DNA of 64,000 nt from Nageia nagi. Its lineage: Eukaryota > Pinophyta. The first letter of the stretch is position 1; the number at the start of each line of letters is the position of its first letter. Shown piece by piece: positions 21,906 to 34,424 of this stretch. Location of the stretch: NCBI GenBank assembly GCA_050084985.1, contig JBITNC010000001.1:5394001-5458000 (forward strand). The letters are read 5' to 3'. A program made the position numbers and the translations under genes. A model generated the notes under the pieces. It worked only from the letters and a program-made list of their open reading frames with translations, was not told the DNA's origin and ran no database searches.

Positions 21906-24339
21906 AATGGATTTTGTTCTTCAGGCTCGCAATCATGGAAGATAAAACCCTGATAATATGTTTGGGGATTTCCTGATATCTCTTTAAAGCAATTGGAATT
22001 AGACATGAACTAGATGGTTGAATCTTAGTTTCATAATTATAGTTTTTGCTACAACAAAAAGATTAAAGAAGGTGAGCCAAGAAATGGAGAAATTGATTGA
22101 TTTGGGCAAAACATCCGTGAACATAGTCTAAGTATGAATTATATCCAAAACAGGATAGGGTGAATTCTAAATAGTTTTTAGTGTCTCTTTCATTATGACG
22201 AAGTGTTGGAATAATAAAATGAACTCTTTTAAAGCAACCTCACACATGATTATTCGAAGCCCATGGAACTAAATCATTTCCTCATTGTATGATAATTTTT
22301 ATGCTTCTAATTGGAGGTTAGGAATATTAGGATGTCTTATCGGTATATTATCTTCATTTGAGAAATTTGAAATGAACTTTATTAAATGGATGATGTATGG
22401 TGTAAAAATTTCAGACAGAATACAATATAGAAGATAAATGTGTGATACGACGTAGAAGAGACATATACAGAGGTCATATTAATATGTGGCTACATGCATA
22501 TTCTCTTAGCTCATGCATTGTTTCCCCTTATTTTCAAATGTGGAAGATGGTTAAGTACACATTGTCAGGTAAATTTCTTATTTTGTCATGAAGAGAAGTT
22601 TCCTATGCAATGATCCATTAAGTCAAAGCAGTTTATGGACCACAACATTAAATATTCATATAATAGTAAGGTGCTAAAAATTATGTAACATAGAATCTTT
22701 GAGAAGGATAAGATTTCTCTATATTCAAGGAAATTGCAATTGATTAATAAGTAATTTCAGTGTTGATTTCTTGATTTATGGGATATGCAGTGTTTTGAAG
22801 ATTTCTATAGACCAATTTGTTTATCTATTCTTGAGAGACTTTGATTTACAAATAGGTGAAATTCTTTGAAAGTGAATTTGAATGGCTATATTTATTATTT
22901 CAATTTTTTTTATAACTTTGTTTTATATTTATTACTTTTGTATATATCTTCATACAATGATTAGTTTGCTTCTTCACTCTTAGTGATTGATTTGAATAAA
23001 CTCCAACTTCCTAAAGTGGATGCTTCTTATGACAATATTAAAGAAAATGAAAATGTTTTGTTTTTCTCAAAGAATTTATTCTTGGTATACTGAAATTGAG
23101 AAATTATTAAAGTAATGTAAATATTGTCAAGATCAACTATTCTAACATATTTAAGAATTCAAATTATTAATACCTATTATTGAATTTGGATTCAATTTTA
23201 TGCCTAATTAGATTTTTCAAACAAGATCTCCTCCTTCTTGGACCTTTAATACAATCAAATCCCATTTACAAATTTGATGATCGCATGGACTCTAGTAATT
23301 GCAAATCACTTATGGTTGTGTTGTGACAAAGATTAATACCCCTTTGAATGATGGCATTTAAGCTAGTTTCACTAAGCATTAATTTTCCCCAATGTCAGCA
23401 GATAACTGAGATTATCTGTCATTAATATCCGTTTTAGGTAGTTTAAATCACTTTATAGTAACACTAGATCTATTGACATAATAAATGGCTTGAGATTGTA
23501 ACCTATTTTTTATCTCTTCAATAATTGTGTGTAAAGCTTTGAAATCACCATTTTTTCTTAATTTGAAAAGAGAATTGTAATTGTCTAAGAGGAAATGACT
23601 TGAATACCACCTAACAAACCCATACCAAAATGCAAATCAATGTCTTGTACATTAAGCTAAAGAGTCGCAAATACATGGAAAAGATACGAAAGAATGAGAG
23701 AATTAAATCCATTTTCAATCACTTAACAACCAAATAATGTGAAGTTAAACATTGAACAATGTAAAAAGAAACATTCACTTATTATTTGATACTTATAATA
23801 ATAAATGAATCATATACAACATCATCTCACTTAAGCTCAAGATAAAATGAACAGAGGAAATATCTTTGAACATTATAATCAAAGTCTTACATGATAATAT
23901 TGAATAAGCACTTGCTACAACATCATAAATGTATATTTGATTACAATTGTAAAAGCTTTGTCTAATTGATATGACAAAACTTTGGCAAAAACATTTTTTA
24001 CCTAATCTACAATACTTCAGAGTTGGGTGCAACAACGAACATAGTAACAACATTGCTTCTTTAGTAAAATTCGTAAAAAAGCCAAGTGATAATGATAGTT
24101 TAGAAAGGATGGATTGCATAGAAAGATAAAAGAAAAAACTTAGAAAAACCCTTACAGAGTACTGAAATTACCTAGCTAGCTTTGTGGAATGGGCCAAAGA
24201 TCTATATCTTCGTTGGCTTCTTCCTTTTATAGGTGTCGTTGGAATCTTCATGATGTACAAAAAGCTTTTAATATCTTCTATTACACTTGCCTCAAAAATT
24301 CACCACCTATCCATAAAATTGACTGAACCACAAAAAGCA
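21906..24339. other. 3' flank of the aldo-keto reductase gene, no gene seen
   Basis: AT-rich intergenic DNA. An AATAAAA sequence near 22213 could serve as a polyadenylation signal for the upstream gene, about 300 bp past its stop. The longest minus-strand frame (23793-24119, 108 residues) is rich in Leu and Ser and resembles no family I know. Confidence 0.4.
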
Positions 24340-26080
24340 TTTCCTTAAACTTGGTCACTACTTATAATGGTTTACAAAAGGGTCAAACACATCATGTGTT
24401 ATGATAACCATATTTTGGTATACATTGAACTTTTAAACCTTATTGTTCAAACATAGTTGGGTTAACATCTAGTGAAGTTTCAATAGTATCAAAACAATAT
24501 ATCCTTTCATATGTAGCCACATAATCATATGGTAGTGGTCCCAAATTTTGACATGCATTATTTCTATAAACTCTCAATTGAGCAAATTATTTACCTAATT
24601 TCACCCTCTTTGTATAATCTCTTGTCTCATTAGGATACTGGTTCCAAATTGTTTTGATCTTATTTTCTCCTCGAATCTTTTTTGACAAACTATCTTCAAA
24701 ATAATCAATGATGTGCTTGATAGCAACATGAACATTTATACTAAGCATTAGTCTTTTATGACAACCATGTGGGTCAAATGGTCTCCAGGTTACTTCGTAT
24801 AAGCATAATTTATCCATTTTAGACATGGTATTTATTAGGGCTTGATGAGAATTAAACAAGTAAAAACCAAATTTACAAGGTATTTACAACCAAGGAATAT
24901 TTCTAAAGTTTTTAATCATTTTAATTTGGACTTCTTCTACACTTTGTTTGACTAATTCCAACATGATAAAAAAAATAGGGCAAGCTACTGGAAGTGCTTT
25001 CTGTGGGACCTTAGCACCATAAACCCTAACAAAAGAAAATTCTTCTGTAACAATGTATTCACCAAGTCCTAGCATAAAATTTACTAAGTTTCTGTTGACT
25101 TGAGGTAACAGTCTCCCTTTTATGATGATATGTATCTTTGACAAAATATGAAAATAAAATTGCCTCTTTCCATTAGGATTCAAGTTTTGATGAATCATCT
25201 TAAGCTTGTTTTGAATATTGCCTCTTTAGCTCCCAACATACATAACACTTCATGCGATAGCTGATCCAAAAGAAAATGCATGAGGATTGAATAATATGAA
25301 AACTTTGGTAACATCAAATCATGTTGTTCAATAGGTTGTTTGAGCTTTGTCAACTTGTTATCCATCTTATGGCATATCCATTTACCCCAATTGAACCTTT
25401 CCGTTATTCCTTCATTGCTACTAGCTTGCATGAAGGTAAATATATCATTTTTCACCACATGCTTTTTTTCAACAACTAATACTATTTGGATCATGGTTAT
25501 CCAAGTGACAAAGATGGAGTTTAAGTGAGCCTTTGGAAAAGGAAAAATTGGGGAATATAGTTCTACTATGTTAAAATGGAAAGGATACAACTAATTATTG
25601 GCTACATAATTATTAATTTCTTGAGAAAGTGATGGTAGATCAATAGGCACATTGTCTAGAGTTTGGTGAATAACATTCCTAAATTTTATTACTTGAATGG
25701 AGAACACTTTCTAATCATTTAAATTTCTAAAAGTTTTATCAGTAGGAGAGTAAGCTTGTATTAACCATAACATAAGGTCAATATTGAAAAGTATCTTAGG
25801 ATATATTATCTCCTCAAGATTTGAATCCCAGTTGAAATTATCTTGATTCTCCATACCTATTTTCCTTTCTTCAATCCTTTTGAACAAGGACTTGATTTCA
25901 AATGGGTGTATATCAGGAATATCTCTCACTTCTTTGAACTTGGAGATGGGAATCACTTGCATTTCCTCATTACTTAGCTGATCATATTGGCTAAAATTCT
26001 GTATAACCCTAATGAAACTCTCGGATATATAACCATGGACAATCTAGTGAATCACTAACCTAAAAAATATCAAAATCATC
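24340..26080 (-). pseudogene. Unrecognised degraded protein-coding region
   Basis: A coherent minus-strand reading of roughly 500-580 codons. It begins near 26075 (MILIFFRLVIH), passes GYISESFIRVIQNFSQYDQ, PFEIKSLFKRIEERK and FNWGKWICHKMDNKL in one frame, then shifts frame once near 25197 and continues through LGEYIVTEEFSFVRVYGAKV and CHKRLMLSINVHVAIKHIID. The few in-frame stops are TAG or TAA at places where Trp or Gln would fit. The composition (charged, aromatic, Trp-containing) is protein-like rather than random. I recognise no domain. It may be the non-polymerase ORF of a mobile element or a decayed host gene. No LTR or inverted repeat was found around it. Confidence 0.5.
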
Positions 26081-27039
26081 CATTTTGCACTCTAAATTGT
26101 TAAGATGACAATCATTAAATATTTGAATTGGGTTGTAGCTTATGGTTGTTTACCCTCTTTATGTTGTTAAAAACCTTTGATTGTTGCTTGCTTTGGCTCT
26201 CTTCACTTTTGATTTGATAATGATCATGCAAATTTAATCAACAAACCACATGTCATCAAAAATCATATAAGATGATGCTAAGAATTTGGGTAACACATGT
26301 CTATCATCTATTATATGAGATTTGGAAGCTTGTTATTGATTTAACCCTTATTCATTTTCTGTGTTATTTCAATCTAGTCAATCCTCATGTCTTTACACGA
26401 TTCTTGAATGCTTATAATAAAGGTCATTTGTTAAAATTATTTCTTCGATGTAATAAGACCTTATCTGATGATAACTTAGCTTTAGTCGATGGATTAAAAC
26501 CCAAATCGATGATGAAAACCATAATCTAAAGATTCTTTTTTTTTGTTTGATGATTGATTACCTTATCCGATTGGAGCATAACCATAGTTTATGATCACTT
26601 AGCTTATCTGATGAACACTCATATTATTTGATGAAATAAAACCTTAACTCACAAAGCATATCCGATGGATTCTGAACTTACTTTATGGAGTGTAACCTTA
26701 CTCAATAGTAATGGACCTTACTCGATGACACTTATTCTTACCTGATGAGTGATTTTTAACATTATATGCAATATTTAGGGTCAAATCACTTCTCTTCTTT
26801 ACTGGGTTAACCAAAACAACTATGAAAATTGAGACTTTAATCATCAAGCCATATGGATTTCAAATTTTTCTTTGGTTGGAAAAATTGAATAGGTAAAGTT
26901 GGGTTATAATAGGTTGACTACACTTTAATAAAGGATTTCACCATAACTCTTGATGATTCATATTTGGTATAGGTTTTTGTAGAAATTATTGCATTGTTAA
27001 TCGAATCCTCACACTATGTGTTATCATTGAAGAGGATCG
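26081..27039. other. Unassigned AT-rich stretch
   Basis: An 85-residue plus-strand frame at 26272-26529 matches no family I know. A CTTA(T/C)(C/T)(T/C)GATGA-like motif recurs several times between 26455 and 26750, suggesting a decayed tandem repeat. Confidence 0.35.
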
Positions 27040-28300
27040 AGCTTATAAACAAAATGTTTACTGCTTATAGACTTTTTTAAAGCCTTTGATATTGTCCTTA
27101 AACATATTTTATTTCAAAAGCCTGGGGACCTATGGATATTTGGAGAGGTCATATCCTTTTTCATGAATTTATATGAACAAGTAGTTGGTTAAGTTTGAGT
27201 TGGTTTGTATTTATTTGTTAATGTCTATAGCACTATTGGTGTTAGATTGGGTTACCTTATCTCACCTACCCTATTTGGACTTTATATTGATGAACTTGAG
27301 TACATGATCACAACCACTTTGGTTTGAAGTGTGGGTTGTTTACTACATGGTTCCATTATCTTCATTTTACTATTTACAAATGATATTGCTTTATTGTCTC
27401 ATACAACATGTGGGCTTCAATGTTAGGTTGATATTTTGAGTACATTTTATGATACTCATGATCTTCAAGTTACTCTTAAAAAGATAAATGTCATGTCCTT
27501 TAAAATGTAGAAAGCATATGCCTCCAAAATCCTATTGAGATAGTTACCTTATACACCTATTTGGGTGTTCTTTCAAAAGTTCATACTTTTACCTTATACA
27601 CCTATTTGGGTGTTCTTCCAAAAGTTCCTACTTTTAGCTTGATCTCAAGGCTATGTTGTAGCTATCTCTTTAGAGAGAATATTTCTAACTCTAGTTTCAA
27701 GATACCATGGAAAAAATCAAACTCTTTCATGCTCTTTTTTCTCTAATACTTTATGGATGTGAGGTATGGTGACCTAGTTTGAGACACTTTGGTTGGGCTT
27801 GTATTGAGAGTGTTTTGGAAAATATTCTTTCAAGATCCATTTGAGTAAAAATATTTATCTTATATTCCATTATCATGGTTGAATTTGATGCATATTGTCT
27901 GATGATGCCCATAATATTCCATATTGTTAGGTTGTTGAATAGAATCCATTACATGATATCAATAGCTCTTAGCTCAAAGAGATACCATCTTTTAGCTCTC
28001 AAATCCTTATTGCAACTTGCAATTAAGGCTATTCACTAGTGTTGGTATATATAAGTCACTTCTTTTTTGTGATTTATAAACCTAAACATTGAAGAATTCC
28101 TTCCTTCCAACTCTCAAATAGAACCTCTACTCTTTCTACTAGAGATATCAATAAAAAGATCAAAAAGGAAATATATTCATCTTACCTAATGTCAACTTGG
28201 ATTGAATTGAAAATAATATTTTCATCAAAGCTCTTGCATTATCTTCATGTTTACATGACATTGGAGAATGATGTTATTATCATCATTGATTACATAAAAC
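27040..28300 (+). pseudogene. Non-LTR (LINE) reverse transcriptase remnant
   Basis: The plus-strand frame reads LIDFFKAFDIVLKHILFQ (motif with catalytic Asp), LYEQVVG, then STIGVRLGYLISPTLFGLYI (the GVKQGCPLSPTLF block) and FTNDIALLSHTT (the YADDIVLL palm motif, with the Asp pair reduced to Asn-Asp). It continues with HDLQVTLKKINVMSF and the thumb and C-terminal region to about 28300. Several stops and the altered palm motif mean it is dead. The clade differs from the two L1-like LINEs here, since the GVxxGxxxSPTLFGLYIDELE type is distinct. No ends, target duplication or poly(A) were found. Confidence 0.75.
27546..27635 (+). repeat. 45-bp in-frame tandem duplication
   Basis: Two adjacent copies of 45 bp with only two differences, coding twice for a PYTPIWVFFQKF-like segment inside the LINE reverse transcriptase remnant. 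The near-identity shows that the duplication is more recent than the decay around it. Confidence 0.9.
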
Positions 28301-28417
28301 TACAAATATCACATCTCATATTCCCTCTTGTTTAAATAAGGGTTTTCTCACACTAATTTTGTATTGAGATAGATCACAATATCCATAAAGAATAACATGT
28401 TTGTAGGTTATGCAATA

Positions 28418-28905
28418 TGTTGGAATGTATAATGCATTATTGTAAAGGTTGTATTAAATCTTCTATGTAAATTCACTAATACTTAAGGGTATCATTTGAC
28501 ACCTTAAGTATTTAAGTGAATATGATAATGTAACTTGTCCTACACTCCATGTCATGAGCATGCCCCTTGGATAAGAGGATGTGCATGTCATGCTTTTGTA
28601 AATTGGATAAAAGGGTGATCCAAAGAGGGATTTTGGCCTATAAATAGAAGGCTCCCTCTTTGTGATCACACACCAATTGTGAAGTAAAGTTATGCTATAG
28701 GATATAAGTGTAGGAATTGAGATTAGAAGAATTGTAAGAGAGTTTTATTTGTGATTGAAGTAAAGATCTAGTTAGTGGATGTACTCCTAGTTGGAAAAGC
28801 CACTTTACATCTTGAGTTACTTTGTGATATTGTTAGATGTGTATTGTGAGCTTTTAAGAGATCTTGGTTATTTAGGATTGTTCTTGTTATAATTCAATTC
28901 TCTCA
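28418..28905 (+). mobile_element. Solo LTR of copia family A
   Basis: A 488-bp segment aligns from end to end with the 495-bp LTRs of the element at 43987-52283. It begins TGTTGGAATG and ends TCTCA. Perfect 5-bp target duplications CAATA flank it (28413-28417 and 28906-28910). It carries the CCTATAAATAG promoter box. No internal sequence is attached, so it probably arose by recombination between the two LTRs of a full copy. Confidence 0.92.
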
Positions 28906-28910
28906 CAATA

Positions 28911-31900
28911 TGGAACCAAAATTTGAAAAATATTTCATATTCATTTACGTATGTACTATTAAATGTGGTTGATACCATTGCCTATTCAAAAGTGCTCATA
29001 CTTTGGAAATATGGATGAATTAAAAATATTAGAAATTAACCACACTCTATATTTGAGAAGCCACCCACTTTAGACATAGCTTAATCACTAGTAGATTTAG
29101 AAGCATAACTAGCTCCAAATTTGTTATGCTCTTTTTTCAACTACAAGAAGTTATGAAGTGGAAGTGCATCATGATTTTTTATAGTTCTTGAAGGAATACT
29201 CATTGTTACATTACTTCTAAACCCATTAGGGTTACTCTTGATTGAAATATCATGATTTTATTTTTACCTCAAATTTTAGGTCAATCTCTTAACTCTTCAT
29301 ATTATTTTTGATATACAAAGAGCATAAACATAGGTTTTGAAACATGAGTTTTGAAAGCATCCAATACCTTGTACAATTCATCATATCTTCATAAAGCTCA
29401 ACAAAAATAATCTTACACTATTACAACCATTCAAATCCCAAGAGACCCCTAACAAGACATAAACTATAGAAGATTATATCTAAAATATAACATAACAACC
29501 ACTCTAGACCAAAATATACCTCCTACATGAGGTGATTGCCACATAACAAAACAAAGAGGGAGAGACCCCACAAAACTCTTCCCTATGAAAAAGTCAGGAA
29601 GAATGCCCCCTAATGTAGACCTTCTACCAGTTGATGGTTCCAAGAATCTAAGTGAAAGATTTAAATCAGATATATCTTGCCCAAAACATTCAAATCTTTC
29701 CCAAGAGAGATCCCAATCATAGGGAGACATATGAAATTCTCCTAACCCCATTCATAATCACATCGAAGAAAAATATCTATTCAAAATATCTCAAATTCCA
29801 TCTCGAAGTGCTTCAAAAACTCATTAAACTGATAATATACCTTGTACAATATTCCACTTCCATTGGAAAGCAAGCTCAACATTTGGTACAAAAAAATCTA
29901 TCATATTTTCTAGTTTGATCACAATGCTCCTATAGTGAGATCTCTCCATCTTTGCAACTGTGGTACCAAGATTATAACCCTTAATTGCCACCCAACAACA
30001 CAATGCTGAGCATCCTTCTTTATCCAACTTCATCCTAACATTGAAATTAATCACACCATATCCATCTCTACTCCTTGAAAGAAGAAACATTTGAGTGTTA
30101 TGATGAGTCATAGAAATCACCTATTTTTGGTATAGTTCTATGGTTCATTTTGTATATTTGGACACTATGGATTGATTAATTATAATTACTAAACTACTTA
30201 TTTTCTTAATACATGATAAAATGCATACTTTTCCAATGTTGGTACTTTGTGCATACTGATGATTTTTGTGTGTTTATTTTGATTAAAAATGCTCCATTTT
30301 GCTTCTTGGAACAATGGTTGATAATGTGGATGGTTCACAAGAATTGTTAGAAAGACTTTCAAATGAATTTTGCATTGTTTGGAGCTTTGCTCTAGACACA
30401 TTTAAGCTCCACTTGGTGTTTGTCTTTGGACTCATCTGGAGCTTTGTTTTAGACACATTCAAAGTTTTTCTCTAGACACGTTCAAAGATTCTATTCCAAA
30501 CTCATACTGAGCTTTCGTTCCAGACTCAAGTTCAAAAAGTTGATCATCATAGTTGACTTTATTGATAGCTCTAATCTAGTTTTGTATAATTTCAAAATTT
30601 GTGTAATTAGAGCTACTCCAGATTTAGTTTGTAGAAGCATGGTTCCAAACATACTAATATTATTAGAGTTAGTTCTTATTTTATGGAGTATGTTTGACTC
30701 CAAATTAGATACGTTGAACCATTTATGTCTTAGTTAGAGTAGTGCTAGATCATTAGGATGAGCCACCCTTTTCTTAAGGGATTGTACCTCTCCTTAAATA
30801 AAAGTGTGCATGATTTAATATGTTAATTTGAGTATTAGTTAGCTTTGATGAAAGGAATAAGAGATTTTGTTTCTATAATAGAAGGTAGTTTAGATTACTA
30901 TTATTTTTAGCCAATCTATTGTTAAACAATGGAGGAAATTTATACCTTAGTTATTGATAGTAGAAGGGGTTAGAAAATTATTATGTGAATAGACTGTTAT
31001 TCTGTGAGAATAAGCTTTTGTATTGGATCCATCAAGCACTTCCTATGTGATGATTTCCATGTAGTAATAAAGTAATCTTTTTAAGAGTTTCAAGTACTGA
31101 GTTATTTTAGTCTTCCACCAAGAGGAGCAAGGGCCCACTCCAAATGGCAGAAGACTCATATGTTTTAATGTACTTTTCAGTTCAGTTGTGAGTTTACTTT
31201 TAGTGTGATGATTTCAAGTTTGTCTCTTTCAGCATTTAAGATTCTTGTAATTTCAATTCTGTAACTTTGAATTCCATTTGTTTACTTTCTACAATTTTGC
31301 TTGAAGTAGATACAACTGAGAGAATAGAGCTCAATGCATACTACCTTAGAACACTGCTTGGATTTGATTAATTAAATGGAGTCATTTATTATCTTTCAAA
31401 ACTCGTGAAGGGAAACTAAATCTACCCTGAGTGTTAGAGTAGCTCTTTGAGTTAACTGGTCCCTTCATAATAATAGGTGGGAGGTTCACTAGGGGGAGGG
31501 TAGTGATATCCCTAGGGGAATTTGGAATGCAATAAATTACTCATCATGTTAGACACTTGATTCCCAACATCAATAAAGATGCCAAACCAAAATCTCACCC
31601 AAACAAGTGAAGGGAGTGAATGTAGCAATAGAAAATACATCACCAAGATGAAATCCAAATAAAATGAGCAAACACAAGCCCCTCTCACATTTATCTTGAT
31701 CTCCATAAAAATTTATATATAAACACCCAAGGACTTAGGCTTGCAACATGTTATGCCATCAATATCTTGGAATACCCATTCTCCACCAACCTAGGGTTGG
31801 TCTCCATACAAATCACTTCCAAAGGAAAAGAAATGATTAACATTTTCATAAATCTCATAGAGAATCCTGCTTATTGAAGCTTAACAAGCCCTCCATCCCC

Positions 31901-32471
31901 TTTGGTATCCAACCTCAAAAGATTATGGAACTTTCTTATGAAGAACACTAGAAAGAAAACCCAATAATGGAAAATCATGATGACCTTGCAGTGACCCTCC
32001 CTAAGTTTCTCATAGTAAAAATGTTCTAGACATTATGAGGTAAAGGATGGAGATGAAACCTAAATTTTGGCTCTCCATACTTGTCAAAAGTATCCATTTG
32101 TGAAAACTACCTTGCCGGTACTATTGAATAAGTAATCTTCAAAAACTAAGCAAATGGAGAGGATTTATTGCTAAAAAAAATCTAAAAAAAAAGAATGCAG
32201 ATGTTCTTGTATTCCACTACAAGAATATCAATTATGTGCAATTCCCATAAAAATTAAATTCAATCTCTTTAGAGCAAAATAAAAAACTAATAGATTCACG
32301 ATAAGAGGTAATATAAAATATTTCTTTTTAGCAATTTATCAATTTCCAAGAGAAAACCATTGCATCAAAATTCAATCCAAAAAATCCAATAAATAAAACA
32401 TCAAGAATCTTCAACTAGGTGCTCTTATTTGGTTCAGTAGACTCCTATTTGATTATTTTGGGGAACCACAA
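28911..32471. other. Unassigned intergenic DNA
   Basis: No recognised family. Two minus-strand frames at 29824-30120 (98 residues, with GYGVINFNVRMKLDKEG) and 29464-29751 (95 residues, with GRRSTLGGILPDFFIG) have a protein-like composition but no known domain. A weak repeat with GGAGCTTTG and TCTAGACACATTCAA cores occurs at 30380-30540. A purine-rich ACTAGGGGGAGGG lies near 31489, which could be a polypurine tract, but no LTR pair was found. Confidence 0.35.
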
Positions 32472-33190
32472 TGAAAGAATTAGATCTAAACTAATTCTCA
32501 AGGTCCAAGACTATAGGAAACTCAATCATTCAACATCTACAAACTAATAACACCATTCACACAAGATAACACCAATATAATGTGGTTCCTCCCTCCTTGG
32601 GAGTACATCCACAACTAGATCTCAATTCTCAATCTATGCACCTCTTACTACAATTCTCTTTCTCTCCTACACAAACTAGTAGAGTAATCTTACTCCAAAT
32701 CTTAGTTATGTTACAAGAGGAGAGGCCCTCTATTTATAGCATGAGAGCACCTCCCTAACCTCCCTTTAACTCAAGGGTAAGGTTAGGGTTACAATAAATG
32801 TATCACCTAACTTTAACCTACCAACTAACCATATGGTAAGATCAAAGAATTCAATTAATCCCTTAAGGTATCTACATATCCTTTAAGTGATTAATTGAAT
32901 TTACAAGGAGTTTAGATATTCACAATATTCATTACAAATTCTAACACTCTCCCTTAATGCAATATTGGGATAGAGCATAGAAGAGAGAAGAGAGAGAGTA
33001 AGAGAGAGTTCTCCTCCATAGAGATACAAGCGGAGATGAGAATATTTACATATTTGAGAATCTTTTTGAGAACTAGTTTGAGACTCACTACATTACCATT
33101 TGACAAAATGGTTTACAATACAATCATTAACCACAACTGGTTTCACTGTACATAGTAATCGATCAACTTTAAGCTGACATGTGAGTCTCC
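32472..33190 (-). mobile_element. 3' end of a minus-strand copia element: LTR plus 3' UTR
   Basis: On the minus strand a purine tract TAAGGGAGAG (complement at 32947-32956) precedes an LTR starting TGTTAGAATTTG at 32946 and running to about 32472. The LTR resembles that of element B; both contain GGTTCCTCCCTCCTTGGGAG or its complement, the TATAAATAG box and AGGGTAAGG. The adjoining interior, 32957-33190, aligns in reverse complement with the 3' UTR of element A (about 51590-51780). The rest of the element is missing. Confidence 0.75.
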
Positions 33191-33195
33191 ATGAG

Positions 33196-33411
33196 TCTCC
33201 ATGAGATTACATTATTTAACATTAGGTATCTATATAATAAATACATTAAAATCTACTTTAATGTATAATAATAAATATTTATGGTTTCTCATGGTGGTTG
33301 TTAAGTTGGTTATCATAAGGGATTGTAACTCCCTATTTCTTATGTACTTATTTGATGTTTCTTTATAATACAAACCATCTCAATTTCTCTCTTCTTTTAT
33401 GGTATTAGAGC
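33196..33411 (+). mobile_element. LTR fragment followed by primer-binding site
   Basis: TGGTATTAGAGC at 33400-33411 is one change away from the tRNA-iMet primer site TGGTATCAGAGC. The about 200 bp before it, starting near TGAGATTACATT, read like the end of an LTR. Part of this segment recurs at the end of the window (63861-63924), confirming a repeat family. No second LTR was found; the body may extend right until the solo LTR at 33921. Confidence 0.5.
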
Positions 33412-33920
33412 AAATTCATAGAAGACTCATCCCATTGCTGATAGTTTGTGAAGAATTTCTTATAAAATACTAGTGATCTATGAAAGACTTTGAGAAGAAA
33501 TATGTTGCCCAATGTTGCCAAAGAAGTTGTGAGTGAAAGGCATCCTCCACTTGCCTGAAATAACATCTTGAGAGTCACAAGCAATCCATGAAAAGATTCA
33601 TGAGTATCCCTATGCTAAAAATCCTAGACAAGGATGAAGAAGACTTGTGCATATCTCTAGAATAAATTGTACATCAAAAAGAGGCACCACCATAAACACT
33701 ATACAAAATCATGAGGAATGTTAATGCACCCATGACCATATAAAACCATCAAAGACATCTTCAAGAGACATACCAAAGTGCACCAAAATGGTGTCCATAG
33801 AAGATCATGAGAGCTTGAATATATCTCAAGTTTTGAAGCATTTCTTTCCAACTTGCCATCCAATTTAAAATGCTCAACCATCAATGCCAAGGTAAATCAT
33901 GCCTTGCATAAAATAATATT

Positions 33921-34419
33921 TGAAGGAACTAAAACTAACAAGATAATTCCTAAATAGCCAAGATCTCTTGAAATCTCACAAATAACATATAAACAACTCA
34001 TAAAATAATCTCAAAATACAACAAAAGATGTAAGTGGTTCCTCTAACTAGGCGTATATCCATTAACTAGATCTTTACTTCAATCACAAATACAACTCTCT
34101 TACAAACCTCCTAATCTCAACTTCTAAGTACTATCCTTCAGCATAACTTTACTCCATAATTGGTGTGTAATCACAAAGAGGGAGCCTTCTATTTATAGGC
34201 CAAAATCCCTATTTGGATCACCCTTTTATCTAATGTACAAAATCATGACATGCACATCCTTTTACCCAAGGGGCATGCTCATGACATGGAGTGTAGGACA
34301 AGTTACATTATCATATTCACTTAAATACTTAAAGTATCAAATGATATGCTTAAGTATTAGTGAACTTACATAAAAGATTATTATATAACCTTTACAATAA
34401 TGCATTATACATTCCAACA
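33921..34419 (-). mobile_element. Solo LTR of copia family A, inverted
   Basis: A 499-bp reverse complement of the family A LTR, running TGAAGGAA to CATTCCAACA on the plus strand. The perfect 5-bp target duplication ATATT lies at 33916-33920 and 34420-34424. The TATAAATAG promoter box is preserved on the minus strand. Confidence 0.92.
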
Positions 34420-34424
34420 ATATT

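Noticed and set aside
31480-31520. Purine-rich tract followed by TG, like a polypurine tract and LTR start
   Set aside because: No second LTR, primer site or coding remnant could be linked to it.
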